From Bradyrhizobium zhengyangense (GTDB lineage: Bacteria > Pseudomonadota > Alphaproteobacteria > Rhizobiales > Xanthobacteraceae), in NCBI RefSeq assembly GCF_022012435.1, contig NZ_JAKLUA010000017.1:62001-126000 (forward strand): 64,000 nucleotides of DNA, in the 5' to 3' direction. The notes below the pieces were generated by a model that saw nothing but the letters and a program-made list of their open reading frames with translations, ran no database searches and was not told the origin of the DNA. Below, piece after piece: positions 34,665 to 43,190 of this stretch; the stretch's first letter is position 1; each line of letters begins with the position of its first letter. The position numbers were made by a program, and so were the translations under genes.

Positions 34665-35921
34665 TCAAGGCGCCTCGTCGATGCCTTTCCGGAACGGGCC
34701 GAGTTCGGCCAGCTCCCGCCCAGCCTCCGCGACATAGGCGCGCTCGCGCTTGAGATAATCGTCGATAGCGCGGCGCAGGCCCGGATCGGCGATGAAGTGG
34801 GCGGAATGGGTCGTTCGCGGCAGGTAGCCGCGCGCGATCTTGTGCTCGCCTTGCGCACCGGCCTCGACATGCGTGAGACCACGCTTGATCGCAAAATCGA
34901 TCGCCTGGTAGTAGCAGACCTCGAAATGCAGGAAGGGGTGATGCTCGACCGCGCCCCAGTTGCGGCCGAACAGCGTGTCCGAGCCGATGAAGTTGATCGC
35001 ACCTGCGATCCATCGGTTGTTGCGGCGAGCCATCACCAGCAGCACGTCCTGGCTCATGGTCTCGCCGACCAGCGAGAAGAATTCGCGCGTGAGGTAGGGC
35101 CGGCCCCATTTGCGCGAGCCGGTCTCCATGTAGAAATCGAAGAAGGCGTCCCAGGCATCCTCGGTGATGTCCTTGCCGGTGAGCCAGTGGATGGTGATCC
35201 CCGCGGCAAGCGCATCGCGCCGCTCGCGCTTGATCGATTTTCGGTGGCGTGAGTTCAGTGTCGCCAGGAAATCGTCAAAGGTCGTAAAGCCCTCGTTGTG
35301 CCAGTGGAACTGCTGGTCGGTGCGCTGGAGGAAGCCGTGCTGGGCAAGCAGCTTCCACTCGGCCTCGCGCGCGAAGGTGACGTGCACCGAGGACGCCTTG
35401 CTGACGCCGCACAGCGCCACCAGGCCGCTCGCCAGCGCCTCGGTGATGCGCTCGCGATCGACGCCGTCACGCACCAGGAGCCGCGGCCCGGTGGCCGGCG
35501 TGAAGGGAACGGAGACCTGAAGCTTGGGGTAATAGCGGCCGCCGGCGCGCTCATAGGCGTCCGCCCAGCCGCGGTCGAAAACGTATTCGCCCTGGCTGTG
35601 TGATTTCAGATAGCAGGGCACGATTCCGGCGACGCGGCCGTCGATCTTGGCCACAAGGTGCCTCGGTCCCCAGCCGGTGCGGATCGTGGCCGAACCTGAT
35701 TTCTCAACGGCAGAAAGAAAGGCGTGCGAGACGAACGGGTTATAGGCGGACTTTAACAGGCCGAGCGAGTTGCCTGGAAGCCCGGATGAGATTCCCAAGC
35801 CGTGCTCATTGCAGGAATTCTCATTAAGAGCCCTGCCAGGATTGGCGCAGGCGTCCCAATCCTCCGGCGAGACTTCGCCAATGGACGGGACCGCCTCCAA
35901 GGTGATTTCGGATGATGCCAT
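34665..35921 (-). CDS. GNAT/FemAB-like acyltransferase (COG3146)
   Basis: A 418-residue protein of the peptidoglycan-biosynthesis-like acetyltransferase group (DUF482/COG3146). Seen: VSHAFLSAVEKSGSA, HLVAKIDGRVAGIVPCYLKS, EYVFDRGWADAYERAGG, PKLQVSVPFTPATGPRLL and, near the C-terminus, GTHVEAGAQGEHKI-like residues (here THVEAGAQGEHKIARGYLP). The repeated GNAT folds resemble FemABX enzymes, but the substrate is not established. The ATG at 35921 (MASSEITLEAV) is chosen over 35957. Confidence 0.85.
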   Translation of the reverse strand: MASSEITLEAVPSIGEVSPEDWDACANPGRALNENSCNEHGLGISSGLPGNSLGLLKSAYNPFVSHAFLSAVEKSGSATIRTGWGPRHLVAKIDGRVAGIVPCYLKSHSQGEYVFDRGWADAYERAGGRYYPKLQVSVPFTPATGPRLLVRDGVDRERITEALASGLVALCGVSKASSVHVTFAREAEWKLLAQHGFLQRTDQQFHWHNEGFTTFDDFLATLNSRHRKSIKRERRDALAAGITIHWLTGKDITEDAWDAFFDFYMETGSRKWGRPYLTREFFSLVGETMSQDVLLVMARRNNRWIAGAINFIGSDTLFGRNWGAVEHHPFLHFEVCYYQAIDFAIKRGLTHVEAGAQGEHKIARGYLPRTTHSAHFIADPGLRRAIDDYLKRERAYVAEAGRELAELGPFRKGIDEAP

Positions 35922-35975
35922 TGCGCCCAAGATCGTGCATTGCAGCAGCGACTTCAAGGGTCGCGAACATCAAGC

Positions 35976-36722
35976 CTACGGCAGGAAGCCCTCGAAAATC
36001 ATCTGATCGGCATATTGCGCAACCCGAGTCCGCTGCTCCGGTGTACGGGTGGTCCAGCCGAGCAGGGCGCAGCCGAAGACGTTGCGGGCGACCCAGGGGG
36101 CGGGCGCCGGCAGGTGATCGACCTTGAAGGCGACGAAATGCGGCTGGGTCTGAAAGCCATGGCGCAGGTACAGCATGCTGTCGCGCTGTTCCTGAGTGAG
36201 ATAGGTCCAGTATTCGTCCTCATAGCTCCGCTGCGCGACGATACCGCGCGGGCGGGAGGGCAGCAGCTCGCGCAGCGCCAGCACCTGGTCGGGGTCGAAG
36301 GACATGCCGACCGCATGGCCCTGATAGGACGCCAGCACCTCGGCCATCCTCTTCACCAGCTTGCGGTCGCCGTCAAAATGGCTCTTCACCTCGATCACCA
36401 GCGGAACGCGGCCGGCGACCATGGCGCAGAGGTCACTGAGCGACATCATCCGCTCGGGGGTGTCCTTGAACGTGATGGCCTTGAGCTCGGCCGCGGTCTT
36501 GGCGACGACCGGGCCAGTGGCGTCGGTGAGGCGGCCGAGCGCATGGTCGTGATGCACCATGGCCTCGCCGTCAGCGGAGAGCTGAATGTCGACCTCGATC
36601 GCAAAATTGCCTGCGATCGCGGCCTGCACCGCGCCCGGCATGTTCTCGACGATGCCGCGAGAGATGTCATGCAGACCGCGATGGGCGACCGGCCGCGCTG
36701 TCAGCCAATCCGGAGCACGCAC
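35976..36722 (-). CDS. Glycerophosphodiester phosphodiesterase (GDPD)
   Basis: Cleaves glycerophosphodiesters to glycerol-3-phosphate and an alcohol. The 248-residue TIM barrel has the family motifs: RPVAHRGLHD at the start, AIEVDIQLSADGEAMVHHD with the metal-binding Glu and Asp, and VIEVKSHFDGD. No signal peptide is seen, so it is cytosolic. The start is GTG 36722, preceded by GAGG eight bases upstream; the longer open frame to 36827 reads through the RidA gene. Only 10 bp separate it from the RidA stop. Confidence 0.92.
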   Translation of the reverse strand: MRAPDWLTARPVAHRGLHDISRGIVENMPGAVQAAIAGNFAIEVDIQLSADGEAMVHHDHALGRLTDATGPVVAKTAAELKAITFKDTPERMMSLSDLCAMVAGRVPLVIEVKSHFDGDRKLVKRMAEVLASYQGHAVGMSFDPDQVLALRELLPSRPRGIVAQRSYEDEYWTYLTQEQRDSMLYLRHGFQTQPHFVAFKVDHLPAPAPWVARNVFGCALLGWTTRTPEQRTRVAQYADQMIFEGFLP

Positions 36723-36732
36723 GATGCTGACC

Positions 36733-37200
36733 TCAGGCGACCTCGAACACGCCTTCGACCTCGACCGCCGCATCCGCGGGCAGCGAGGCGACGCCGACCG
36801 TGGTGCGGGCGTGGCGGCCCTTGTCACCGAAGGCGGCGACCATCAAATCGGAGGCGCCGTTCAGCACCTTCGGTCCGTCCACGAAGTCCGGCGCCGAGTT
36901 GATGAAGCCGCCGAGGCGCACCACGCGCACGACCTTGTCGAGATCGCCGAGCGCAGCCTTGACCTGCGCGAGCAGATTGACGGCACAGCCGCGCGCGGCT
37001 GCGGCACCGTCCTCGATCGAGACGCCGGCGCCCAGCTTGCCCTTGGCGATCAGCTTGCCGGCGGGGTCGAAGCAGACCTGACCGGAGACGAACAGCAAAT
37101 TGCCGGTCCGTACGAACGGGACGTAATTGGCGACGGGAGATGGGGCCTGGTGCAGCTTGATGCCCTGTTCCGCCAGTTTCTGCTCGACCGTGCCTGCCAT
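36733..37200 (-). CDS. RidA-family protein (enamine/imine deaminase type), first of two
   Basis: A 155-residue YjgF/YER057c/UK114 protein. The longer form begins EQKLAEQGIKLHQAPSPVANYVPFVR, followed by NLLFVSGQVCFDP, VNLLAQVKAALGDLDKVVRV, and the end segment TVGVASLPADAAVEVEGVFE. The Arg that canonical RidA uses to bind substrate carboxylates is replaced in this subgroup (VASLPADA), so deaminase activity is not assured. It leads an apparent operon with the GDPD, FemAB-like and HIT genes. GAGG precedes the ATG. Confidence 0.88.
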   Translation of the reverse strand: MAGTVEQKLAEQGIKLHQAPSPVANYVPFVRTGNLLFVSGQVCFDPAGKLIAKGKLGAGVSIEDGAAAARGCAVNLLAQVKAALGDLDKVVRVVRLGGFINSAPDFVDGPKVLNGASDLMVAAFGDKGRHARTTVGVASLPADAAVEVEGVFEVA

Positions 37201-37454
37201 GTCTCGACCTCGATGTCTGAAAACTCGTCCGTCCGGTGCGTTTGGGTAGCCGCCGGGTGCGCCCTGTTTCGCCCATCGTGCCGCCACATGCAAGCAAGCG
37301 GATTTGTCTGCGCGAGGGCCGGGGCGGACTGCATTTTCTTGAGGCAGGTCAGAAGGTTCGACCGAGAGGCGCAACTTTACGTGAAACCGCCGCAGTTGCG
37401 ACGCAATGGAACGGTCATTAAAGTGTCGAATCTGCGCGTCCCCAGGGAACAGAT

Positions 37455-38300
37455 ATGGTGCACCTTTTCCGGACTTCACTCGGTGTGATGGCGCTCGCGG
37501 CGGCCGCACTCGGCGCCGGCAGCAGCGCGCATGCCGCGAACGGTCCGTTCCTCGCGCACCAGGCGCTCTATGATCTGAGCCTGGTCAAATCGCGCTCGAA
37601 TTCGATCAACAGCGCGCGCGGCCGCATTCTCTACAATTTCGCAGGCAGCGCTTGCGAGGGATATACGTCCGAATTCCGCCAGGTCTCCGAGCTCGACAGC
37701 GGCGAGGGCAAGATCACGCTCAGCGACCTCCGCTCCAATTCCTGGGAGGATGCCGGCGGAAAAAGCTATCGCTTCAAGATAGAGACACGGATGAACGAGG
37801 CCGAGGCCGGCCTCGTCGACGGCTCAGCGGAGCGCGACGGCGACCACATCAACGTCAAGCTGAAATTGCCGACGCCGAAGAACTTCACCCTCGACGGCAA
37901 GATCGTGTTCCCGACCGAACAGATCCAGCGCATCATCGCCGCCGCCAAGGACGGCAAATCGCTGCTCGAGCTCTCCGTCTATGACGGCTCCGACGATGGC
38001 CAGAAGGTCTACAACACCTTGACCGTGATCGGTCAGCCGATCCCCGCCGACCGCACCGCCTCGCCAGATCCGTCGACAGCGGACGAGCACATGAAATCGC
38101 TGACGCGCTGGCCGGTGACGGTCAGCTATTTCGATCGCGAAGCCCAGCAGAAGGAAGGCGAGCAGACGCCCGTCTACGCGATGTCGTTCGAGCTTTACGA
38201 GAACGGCGTCTCCCGCCAGCTCGTGCTCGATTACAACGATTTTGTGATCTCCGGCGCGATGGGCAAGTTCGACGTCAAGGACAGCAAGCCCTGTAATTGA
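37455..38300 (+). CDS. eipB: EipB (DUF1849), periplasmic envelope-integrity protein
   Basis: A 281-residue secreted protein (signal peptide ending AHAAN) of the DUF1849 family; Brucella EipB is a periplasmic beta-spiral needed for envelope integrity. Seen: HQALYDLSLVKSRS near the N-terminus, SEFRQVSELDSGEGKI, the acidic LVDGSAERDGDHINVKLKLP, and FVISGAMGKFDVKDSKPCN. The pair Cys71/Cys280 (SACEGY and KPCN) fits the conserved disulfide. It stands alone; the next gene is 88 bp away. Confidence 0.93.
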   Translation: MVHLFRTSLGVMALAAAALGAGSSAHAANGPFLAHQALYDLSLVKSRSNSINSARGRILYNFAGSACEGYTSEFRQVSELDSGEGKITLSDLRSNSWEDAGGKSYRFKIETRMNEAEAGLVDGSAERDGDHINVKLKLPTPKNFTLDGKIVFPTEQIQRIIAAAKDGKSLLELSVYDGSDDGQKVYNTLTVIGQPIPADRTASPDPSTADEHMKSLTRWPVTVSYFDREAQQKEGEQTPVYAMSFELYENGVSRQLVLDYNDFVISGAMGKFDVKDSKPCN

Positions 38301-38388
38301 AGAAGCCCTGCAATTGAGCGGCGACACTAGCCCTCAACGCCATCTCCGGTTACGCTCGCTTCCAATCATAAACGTCGGGAGCCAGCCC

Positions 38389-38790
38389 ATGCCCAAGCTC
38401 GATCATCTCCGCCCCAGCGGCCTGCATCACAATCCCGCTTATTCCCACGTCGTCACCGCCTCCGGGGCGCGAACGATCTACATCTCCGGTCAGGTGTCGA
38501 CCGATGAGGAGGGGCGGATCGTCGGCGAGGGCGATATCGCCGCGCAGACCACGCAGGTGATGCAGAATCTCGGTCACGCCTTGAAGGCGGCCGGCGCCAC
38601 TTACGCCAACATCGTCAAGATCACGACCTTCGTCGTCGGCTACAAGCCGGAGCTGCGCCCGATCATCGGCAAGGCCCGCTCGGCCTTCTTCGAAGGCATG
38701 GAGCCGCCAGCCTCGACGCTCGTCGGCGTCTCTGCGCTGGCCGCGCCGGAGTGGCTGATCGAGATCGAGGCGATCGCGGTCGCGGATTGA
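38389..38790 (+). CDS. RidA-family protein, second of two
   Basis: A 133-residue RidA-type protein: RPSGLHHNPAYSHVV, TIYISGQVSTDEEGRIV, QNLGHALKAAGATYANIVKI, and the C-terminal ALAAPEWLIEIEAIAVA. Unlike E. coli RidA, the catalytic-site Arg context is altered (STLVGVSALAAPEWLIEIE), placing it with the non-canonical Rid groups. The ATG at 38389 follows GGGAG. It is only 1.2 kb from the first RidA gene but reads the other way, and the two are not close sequence copies. Confidence 0.88.
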   Translation: MPKLDHLRPSGLHHNPAYSHVVTASGARTIYISGQVSTDEEGRIVGEGDIAAQTTQVMQNLGHALKAAGATYANIVKITTFVVGYKPELRPIIGKARSAFFEGMEPPASTLVGVSALAAPEWLIEIEAIAVAD

Positions 38791-38880
38791 GTGCGGTGTT
38801 CCCTCCTTGCCGAGCCGTGCCGGCAAGAAGTGGAAAACAACCCCATGCACAGTAGAAGCGCGTTTGGAACGGATGCCGCT

Positions 38881-38937
38881 AATTCGTATTTTACGAATTT
38901 TGTTTGACGCGTCGGGCAAAACAGTGGCATTATGCCA
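38881..38937. repeat. Two perfect AT-rich dyads between convergent genes
   Basis: AATTCGTA-TTT-TACGAATT (38881-38899) is a perfect 8-bp-arm hairpin; TGGCAT-T-ATGCCA (38925-38937) is a second perfect dyad overlapping the stop of the ACT gene. The stretch is notably richer in A+T than its surroundings. It could be a remnant of a dispersed repeat or an unusual terminator; nothing decides this. Confidence 0.5.
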
Positions 38938-39370
38938 TGCTGGCCTTTTTCGAAAGGGGCAAGGGTGGTAGCCCCACCAGCAACGCCATCGCTTCGTCAG
39001 CCCGGTCTGCGGGCACGAAGAGGTGGTCGTGATGAAACGCTGACACGGCGTTGACGCTGATGCCGGCTTCGGCCAGGGGCGCCGTGATTGCCGCAAGGAA
39101 CCCCACGGCGTCAAGTGCGGAATGGACTGTCAACGTGATGAGGCGCGAAGCAAATGCATGGTTTAGTCCTGCAGCTTCGGCTTCTTCAAGTGGGATGACC
39201 AGCGTCGTTCCTTCCTGCTCGCGAAACGTCAGCAGCGGTGTGACTGTCCCTGGAATGCTCGCGGTTGGCGGAATCGTGCAGAACACGAAGATGCCCAGCC
39301 GCAGCTCCGGCTTCATGTTTTGCAGTAGCGCGGTGAGATCGCGTTCAGCTGTCACGATTATTCCTGTCAT
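38930..39370 (-). CDS. ACT-domain protein (DUF2241/ACT_3-like)
   Basis: A 146-residue cytosolic protein with two ACT-like halves: LTALLQNMKPELRLGIFVFC with TLVIPLEEAEAAG in the first, and SRLITLTVHSALDAVGFLAA then ISVNAVSAFHHDHLFVP in the second. ACT domains bind amino acids or similar small ligands; no partner enzyme domain is present. The ATG at 39370 (MTGIIVTAERDL) is preferred over the long open frame to 39556, which runs into the palindromic element. Confidence 0.85.
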   Translation of the reverse strand: MTGIIVTAERDLTALLQNMKPELRLGIFVFCTIPPTASIPGTVTPLLTFREQEGTTLVIPLEEAEAAGLNHAFASRLITLTVHSALDAVGFLAAITAPLAEAGISVNAVSAFHHDHLFVPADRADEAMALLVGLPPLPLSKKASMA

Positions 39371-39399
39371 CGCAGTCGGAGGTAAGAATCTATCCCCAT

Positions 39400-39523
39400 C
39401 ATCCTGAGGTGCCGGAGCGCAGCGGAGGCCTCGAAGGGTGAACGGCCCGGCTGTGTCTCGGCCGTCTATCCTTCGAGGCTCTCCACCCGGCGCGTTGCGC
39501 CACGTGTTTCGCACCTCAGGATG
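39400..39523. repeat. 124-bp nested palindromic element between ACT and dinB genes
   Basis: The outer 13-bp arms are perfect (CATCCTGAGGTGC at 39400-39412 and GCACCTCAGGATG at 39511-39523). Inner arms GGCCTCGAAGG and CCTTCGAGGC, and a third pair ACGGCC/GGCCGT, nest inside. The last part recurs at 45313-45354. I recall related CCTTCGAG/CCTGAGG palindromes scattered in Bradyrhizobium genomes. Confidence 0.82.
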
Positions 39524-39552
39524 ACGGGATCGACACCTCCGTCGCCGCGAGA

Positions 39553-40842
39553 TCACTCCTGCACCTTCTCCGGCCCGTCATAAGCAAGGCCGCGAATGAC
39601 TGCGGCATTTCCGAACTTCTTGCGCAGACTGTCGACCGCCCGCTCGGCATGGGCGGCGCGGCGGTCGAGCATGTCGGTGTCGTCGGCGGGGGAGCCGTCG
39701 CGTAGGGCGCTGACGCCGGCGCCCATCAGGCGGAAGGCGGTGCCGTCGATCTCCTTCGCCAGCATCTCCCGGCAGATCGAGAAGATCTTTGCGGCAAGCT
39801 GCGTCGGGGCTGCAATCGACTGCGAGCGCGTGCGCTGGCGGAAGTCAGCCGTCTTCAGCTTCAGCGTGACGGTCGAGCCGGCAAGCTCGCTGCTCTTGAG
39901 GCGCGACGACGTCTTCTCGCACAGCCGCCACAGGATCTTCTCCAGCGTCGCGAAATCGCGGATGTCGGTCTCGAACGTGGTTTCGCTGGAAATCGTCTTG
40001 GCGCCGCGGTCGGCCTCGACGCGGCGATCGTCGATGCCGCGCGCCAGCCGCCACAGCCGGCGGCCCTCGCTCGGAAATTGTCGCATCAACTCGATCTCGT
40101 CGGCCTTCTGGAGATCGGCGATGATGCGGAAGCCGCGCTGCATGAGACGTTCTTGCGTTGCCGGGCCAACGCCAAAAATGAAGCCGACCGGCTTTTCCGC
40201 CAGCATGGTCCGCGCTTCCTCCTGGTCGAGCGCGGCGAAGCCGCGCGGCTTGTCGAGGTCGGAGGCGATCTTGGCCAGGAACTTGTTGCAGGACAGGCCG
40301 ACCGAAACGGTGATGCCGACGTCGCGCTCGACCTCGCGGGCAAAGCGCGCCAGCACCTTTGCGGGGATCATGCCGTGCACACGCTCGGTGCCGGAGAGAT
40401 CGAGAAAGGCCTCGTCGATCGACAGCGGCTCGACCAACGGGGTCAGCGCCTGCATGGCCTGGCGCACCTCGCGGCCGACGCGGACATACTTCGCCATGTC
40501 AGGCGGAATCACGGTCGCATGCGGGCAGGCCTCCAACGCCTTGAACATCGGCATCGCCGAGCGGACGCCATAGGTCCGCGCGATGTAGCAGGCGGCCGAG
40601 ACCACGCCGCGTTTGCCCCCGCCGATGATGACCGGCTTGTCGGCGATGTCAGGATTGTCGCGCTTCTCGACCGTCGCATAGAAGGCGTCGCAGTCGACAT
40701 GGGCGATGGTGAGCCCCGCAAGCGCGCGGTGACGGACGAGGCGAGGGGAGCCACAGGCGGAACAGCGCCGTCCGCCCATATCCAGATCGGCCAGACAATC
40801 CCGGCAGAAGCAGCGGGGTCCGGCCGCATCGGGGGCGGTCAC
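39553..40842 (-). CDS. dinB: DNA polymerase IV with N-terminal zinc-ribbon-like extension
   Basis: Error-prone Y-family lesion-bypass polymerase. The 429-residue protein has the catalytic acids in HVDCDAFYATVE and LSIDEAFLDL, the steric-gate region, EKPVGFIFGVGPATQERL (HhH thumb) and a little-finger domain. Before the palm it carries about 45 residues with two CxxC pairs (CFCRDC, then CSACGSPRL) that look like a zinc ribbon, not present in E. coli DinB. The GTG start at 40842 overlaps the stop of the DUF3572 gene upstream (GTGA), so translation is coupled. Confidence 0.93.
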   Translation of the reverse strand: MTAPDAAGPRCFCRDCLADLDMGGRRCSACGSPRLVRHRALAGLTIAHVDCDAFYATVEKRDNPDIADKPVIIGGGKRGVVSAACYIARTYGVRSAMPMFKALEACPHATVIPPDMAKYVRVGREVRQAMQALTPLVEPLSIDEAFLDLSGTERVHGMIPAKVLARFAREVERDVGITVSVGLSCNKFLAKIASDLDKPRGFAALDQEEARTMLAEKPVGFIFGVGPATQERLMQRGFRIIADLQKADEIELMRQFPSEGRRLWRLARGIDDRRVEADRGAKTISSETTFETDIRDFATLEKILWRLCEKTSSRLKSSELAGSTVTLKLKTADFRQRTRSQSIAAPTQLAAKIFSICREMLAKEIDGTAFRLMGAGVSALRDGSPADDTDMLDRRAAHAERAVDSLRKKFGNAAVIRGLAYDGPEKVQE

Positions 40843-41150
40843 GGCACGTCGCGCTCCCAGGTCCGGTCGCCGAGCGCATCGCCCAGCACCTGCCGCGCGG
40901 CGGCAACGTTGGTCGGATGCAGCTCCGAGGCCTTGGCAAAGGCCTTCACGGTGTCGTCATCGCGCAGCACGAAATCGAGCACGCTGAGCAGGAAATTCGG
41001 GTCCGAGGCGGCATTCCGGAGCGTCTCCGGACCGACCCCTGTCTCGGCCAGGAACAGGCCCAGCCTTTCAGGCTCGCCGGCGACAAAGGACAGAGCCTGA
41101 ATCGCAACGATTTCAGCGACTTCGCGGGGGTTGTGAACAGGCTTTTTCAA
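40839..41150 (-). CDS. DUF3572 family protein
   Basis: A helical protein of about 103 residues matching DUF3572, an alphaproteobacterial family of unknown function: AEIVAIQALSFVAGEPERLG, LFLAETGVGPETLRNAASDP, and LLSVLDFVLRDDDTVKAFA. The start is uncertain: TTG 41150 gives LKKPVHNPREV with normal length, but no strong Shine-Dalgarno precedes it. It overlaps the dinB start by four bases and should be in the same transcript. Confidence 0.8.
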   Translation of the reverse strand: MKKPVHNPREVAEIVAIQALSFVAGEPERLGLFLAETGVGPETLRNAASDPNFLLSVLDFVLRDDDTVKAFAKASELHPTNVAAARQVLGDALGDRTWERDVP

Positions 41151-41400
41151 GGGCCCGGTTTGCCTTTCCGTTAACTTTCGGTGTCTACTTTGGAATATGC
41201 CCGAGTCTAGGGACTGAGTCTCGGCCTCGAATCCTGCTGGCCCAAACAAGCAACTGGAAACCACATCGCAGAAAGTGGCCCCTCGGGTTTAACGAAACTC
41301 AAGCGAATCTGAGGCTAGTTTGAATCCAGTTTTCGAAGCGCCGGAAAGCGGCGCCTGAGGCGTCACATGCATCGGTCTTTGGACCAAACAGGAGGGCGGG
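41151..41400. other. Divergent control region between DUF3572-dinB and divK-pleD
   Basis: About 250 bp with no gene. It contains TTAAC at 41171-41175 and TTTAAC at 41288-41293, half-site-like for CtrA, which controls divK in Caulobacter; neither has a second TTAA at the canonical seven-base spacing, so the link is weak. Confidence 0.35.
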
Positions 41401-41766
41401 ATGGCTAAGACCGTCCTGATCGTGGAAGACAACGAGCTCAACATGAAGCTCTTCCGCGACCTGTTGGAGGCGCACGGCTACCAGACCACCGGCACCAGCA
41501 ACGGCTACGAGGCGCTCGACCTCGTCCGCAAGATGCGGCCCGACCTCGTGCTGATGGATATCCAATTGCCTCAGGTCTCCGGCCTCGAGGTGACGCGCTG
41601 GATCAAGGACGATCCGGAGCTGCGTTCCATTCCCGTCGTCGCGGTCACGGCCTTCGCGATGAAGGGCGACGAAGAGCGCATCCGCGAGGGCGGCTGCGAA
41701 GCCTATTTGTCCAAGCCGATCTCGGTCGGCAAATTCATTGAGACGGTCCGGCGTTTTATCGGATAG
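41401..41766 (+). CDS. divK: Single-domain response regulator DivK
   Basis: Essential cell-cycle receiver that feeds the DivJ/PleC-CckA-CtrA circuit and controls PleD. The 121-residue CheY-like domain has VEDNELN (acidic pocket), phospho-acceptor Asp53 in LVLMDIQLP, VVAVTAFAMKGDE (Thr switch) and YLSKPISV (Lys). GGAGG precedes the ATG. The pleD gene follows by 14 bp, the same pair as in Caulobacter. Confidence 0.96.
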   Translation: MAKTVLIVEDNELNMKLFRDLLEAHGYQTTGTSNGYEALDLVRKMRPDLVLMDIQLPQVSGLEVTRWIKDDPELRSIPVVAVTAFAMKGDEERIREGGCEAYLSKPISVGKFIETVRRFIG

Positions 41767-41780
41767 GAAGTGAGTTCAAA

Positions 41781-43154
41781 GTGTCCGCGCGTATCCTTGT
41801 CGTCGATGACGTTCCCGCCAACGTCAAACTCCTCGAAGCCCGTCTCTCGGCCGAATATTTCGACGTGATGACCGCCTCGAACGGCACCGAAGCGCTGGCC
41901 CTGGCCCGCCGCGCCGAATGCGACATCATCCTGCTCGACGTGATGATGCCCGACATGGACGGCTTTGAGGTCTGCCGCCGCCTCAAGACCGATCCGGCCA
42001 CGCACCACATTCCCGTCGTGATGGTCACCGCGCTCGACAGCCCCGCCGACCGCAATCGCGGTCTCGAGGCCGGTGCCGACGATTTCCTGACAAAACCCGT
42101 CTCCGACGTCGTATTGATCGCGCGCGTGCGCTCGCTGACGCGACTGAAGATGATGACGGACGAGCTGCGCATGCGCGCCATCACCTCGCTCGAGATCGGC
42201 ATGCAGGCGCCCGAGCGCAGTGCCGTGGCCGACACCGGCAAGGGCGGTCGCATCCTCTTGGTCGACGATCGCGCGTCGTCCTACGAGCGGCTGGCGACGA
42301 TCCTCGCCGCCGAGCACACCGTCGACGTCGAGCCCAATCCGACCGAAGCGTTGTTCCACGCGGCCGAGGGCAACTACGATCTCCTGATCGTCTCGCTCGA
42401 CCTCAACAATTTCGATGGCCTCAGGCTGTGCAGCCAGGCGCGCTCGCTGGAGCGCACGCGTCACGTGCCGATCCTGGCGATTGCGGAAGCCGAGAACTCC
42501 ACGCGGCTGCTGCGTGGCCTGGAGATCGGCGTCAACGACTATCTGCTGCGCCCGATCGACAAGACCGAGCTCCTGGCGCGCGCCCGCACCCAAATTCGCC
42601 GCCGCCGCTACACCGATCATTTGCGCGACAACGTGCAGAACTCGATCGAGATGGCGATCACCGACGCGCTCACCGGCCTGCACAATCGCCGCTACATGGA
42701 AAGCCATCTGGCAACGCTCGCCGAGCAGGCATCCACGCGCGGCAAGCCGCTGGCGCTGATGATTTTGGACATCGACTTTTTCAAGTCGATCAACGACAAT
42801 TTCGGCCACGACGGCGGCGACGACGTGCTGCGCGAGTTCGCGGTGCGCGTGCGCAAGTCGATCCGCGGCATCGATCTGGCCTGCCGCTACGGCGGCGAGG
42901 AGTTCGTCATCGTGATGCCGGAGACCGATCTCCACGTCGCCGGCATGGTCGCCGAGCGCCTGCGCCGCTCGATTGCCGGCGAGCCCTTCGCCATCCACAA
43001 GGGCACCAAGCGGGTCGAGGTCACGATCTCGATCGGCCTGACCACGCTGGAGCAGAAGGGCGAGGCGGTCGCCGACGTCCTCAAGCGTGCTGATATGGCG
43101 CTGTATCGTGCCAAGCACGATGGGCGCAATCGGGTGGTGTCGCAGGCGGCGTGA
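41781..43154 (+). CDS. pleD: PleD, response regulator diguanylate cyclase
   Basis: Makes cyclic di-GMP at the developing pole when phosphorylated. The 457-residue protein has a true receiver (about 1-118; VDDVPANVKL, LLDVMMPDMDG), a second degenerate receiver (about 153-270) used for dimerisation, and a GGDEF domain (about 290-457) with the active GGEEF (CRYGGEEFVIVMPE). The inhibitory I-site R-x-x-D is intact just before it (RGID). GTG start. It is directly downstream of divK, which supports the PleD call over generic cyclases. Confidence 0.96.
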   Translation: MSARILVVDDVPANVKLLEARLSAEYFDVMTASNGTEALALARRAECDIILLDVMMPDMDGFEVCRRLKTDPATHHIPVVMVTALDSPADRNRGLEAGADDFLTKPVSDVVLIARVRSLTRLKMMTDELRMRAITSLEIGMQAPERSAVADTGKGGRILLVDDRASSYERLATILAAEHTVDVEPNPTEALFHAAEGNYDLLIVSLDLNNFDGLRLCSQARSLERTRHVPILAIAEAENSTRLLRGLEIGVNDYLLRPIDKTELLARARTQIRRRRYTDHLRDNVQNSIEMAITDALTGLHNRRYMESHLATLAEQASTRGKPLALMILDIDFFKSINDNFGHDGGDDVLREFAVRVRKSIRGIDLACRYGGEEFVIVMPETDLHVAGMVAERLRRSIAGEPFAIHKGTKRVEVTISIGLTTLEQKGEAVADVLKRADMALYRAKHDGRNRVVSQAA

Positions 43155-43190
43155 TAGTCGTGTGCAGTCGCTAGCGCCACACCCTCCGCT

